From the NCBI GenBank assembly GCA_018665385.1, contig JABJDN010000062.1, positions 1 through 6,231 on the forward strand: a stretch of DNA of 6,231 bases, read 5' to 3'. A program made the translations under genes and the position numbers. Positions 5,350-6,231 of this stretch are shown here, in pieces. The first letter of the stretch is position 1. Each line of letters begins with the position of its first letter. Under the pieces are notes generated by a model that was given only the letters and a program-made list of their open reading frames with translations, did no database searches and was not told the origin of the DNA. Source of the stretch: Phycisphaerae bacterium. Lineage in GTDB: Bacteria > Planctomycetota > Phycisphaerae > Phycisphaerales > SM1A02.

Positions 5350-6231
5350 TCAAGTTCCTTTGCTATAGATGTTCGTAACTCGCCTTCGCGAAATTGGGTA
5401 GGTAGCACATCCCAAGTATACGTTTCAACTTCCCAATTGGTTGCACCAGCTTGTGTAAGGATTGGAATTGCACGTTCAAGTGAGTCTTGCGTTGTACCGA
5501 GCACTCCAAACGAGGCTAGATGAATGGGTACATGGAAATGCACTCGCCAAAGTCCTTGAGGAGAAGCAAACATTTCTTTTGTTAGATTTTCATGGAAAGA
5601 GATCGCGCCGTCGTGTTGAATTGTAGTCTGGTGCAAATACCGAGGCTCAATCATGCTTTGAAGGGCTTGTGATTTTTCTTCCACGTTTCCAGTATCAAAA
5701 TTAACTTCCAAAGCATTTGAAAGTTGTACCTTGCCAATCGTCAGTCCGGCGCTGTTGTACTGCGTTACCATATTCTCTACATTTTCCTGCATTACGGCAC
5801 CATGGCAAGTGTCGTGACAAACACGAATATGTCTACGTGCTAGTTCATCGTCTTTGAAATATGTATTCATAAAATACGCAAGATCTTCTGCACGTTGCAA
5901 TCGACACCCTGGTTCTGTTTCAATGTCAATATGTACGCAAACGCCTGTTTGCTGTTCGAGTTCGAATAGGAACCGCACGCAACCCTGTAAAAACACTGCC
6001 GCATCTTGATTCGTGAACGAATCAGACTCCCATCCAAGCGGCAAAGTCGAAATACCCACATCTGTGTCGTTCGTAATATCCGAAAAAATAGTTGCTAATC
6101 GTTTTGTATATTCGAAGCGTTTTGGGTCAGCCCAATTCGGCGTATACACATTGTGTTGCACAACTTTCGAGTGAAAGTTTGAATAGGGAAACCCGTTCAT
6201 TGTGCTAACGCGTACGTTGCATGCTTCAAGA
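5322..6231 (-). CDS. eboE: EboE, TIM-barrel sugar-phosphate isomerase-like protein, 5' end outside the window
   Basis: The frame is open to the right edge and gives about 302 residues. ATG at 6200 begins MNGFPYSNFH, but this is a conserved internal block (xxNGFPYxxFH). The in-frame residues before it (LEACNVRVST) continue the family pattern, so the true start lies upstream and perhaps 75-80 residues are missing. Numbered from that Met, the TIM-barrel landmarks are STLPLGW (51-57), ETEPGCRLQ (94-102), CHDTCH (128-133), KVQLSNAL (157-164), HFHVPIH (221-227) and WEVETYTWDVLP (256-267). The Glu, Asp-His, Gln and Glu residues in these blocks are placed as in metal-dependent xylose-isomerase-like enzymes. 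The protein is soluble with no membrane segment. The ebo product is annotated as a metabolite traffic protein; its substrate is unproven. It is the first visible gene of the eboE-eboC-eboF operon. Confidence 0.87.
   Translation of the reverse strand, partial: LEACNVRVSTMNGFPYSNFHSKVVQHNVYTPNWADPKRFEYTKRLATIFSDITNDTDVGISTLPLGWESDSFTNQDAAVFLQGCVRFLFELEQQTGVCVHIDIETEPGCRLQRAEDLAYFMNTYFKDDELARRHIRVCHDTCHGAVMQENVENMVTQYNSAGLTIGKVQLSNALEVNFDTGNVEEKSQALQSMIEPRYLHQTTIQHDGAISFHENLTKEMFASPQGLWRVHFHVPIHLASFGVLGTTQDSLERAIPILTQAGATNWEVETYTWDVLPTQFREGELRTSIAKELEWAASRINT
5356..5360 (-). promoter_or_regulatory. Shine-Dalgarno site for eboC (AAGGA)
   Basis: AAGGA lies 6 nt before the ATG at 5349 and inside the eboE coding sequence. 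It is the clearest ribosome site in the window. It favours residue 1 of the long eboC frame over the internal Met18 (codon at about 5298). Confidence 0.7.

Noticed and set aside
1..6231. Mobile elements, CRISPR arrays, attachment sites
   Set aside because: No transposase or integrase frame, terminal inverted repeats, or spaced direct-repeat array was found.

Overview
The window looks like a chromosomal segment from a planctomycete, probably of the class Phycisphaerae. The evidence is the one plus-strand gene. It encodes a secreted beta-helix protein that ends in a cysteine-rich GACC-type module followed by a dockerin-like DxNxDGxxDxxD loop, a C-terminal arrangement typical of Phycisphaerae surface proteins. 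I know of no mobile element, CRISPR array or RNA gene here, and base composition is fairly even and slightly AT-rich.

Layout. Positions 1-1749 (minus strand) hold two overlapping genes: a HisN-type histidinol-phosphatase (988-1749), followed by a large uncharacterised protein that begins inside the hisN 3' end (about 1004) and runs off the left edge. A 222-base divergent intergenic region (1750-1971) carries candidate regulatory repeats. Positions 1972-3078 (plus strand) encode the exported right-handed beta-helix protein, with six rungs at an exact 26-residue spacing and Pmp-like GGAI/FxxN tetrapeptides.

Positions 3068-6231 (minus strand) hold three tightly overlapping genes of the ebo cluster: eboE (a TIM-barrel isomerase-like protein, 5' end outside the window), eboC (a UbiA-type membrane prenyltransferase) and eboF (an alkaline-phosphatase/NPP-fold protein). 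EboE overlaps eboC by 28 nt, and eboC overlaps eboF by 1 nt, so the three are almost certainly one operon with translational coupling. Known ebo clusters support synthesis or export of precursor metabolites; the best studied case is scytonemin monomer export to the periplasm in cyanobacteria. The product in this organism cannot be read from the window. The rest of the cluster (eboA, eboB, eboD), if present, should lie just beyond position 6231.

The beta-helix gene and eboF converge and overlap by 11 nt. The intrinsic terminator of the beta-helix gene lies wholly inside the eboF coding sequence. The most interesting points are the ebo cluster in a planctomycete-like genome, the degenerate metal-site residues of EboF, the altered first Asp motif of EboC, the embedded terminator with a second strong hairpin beside it, and the exact-period Pmp-like repeat protein.
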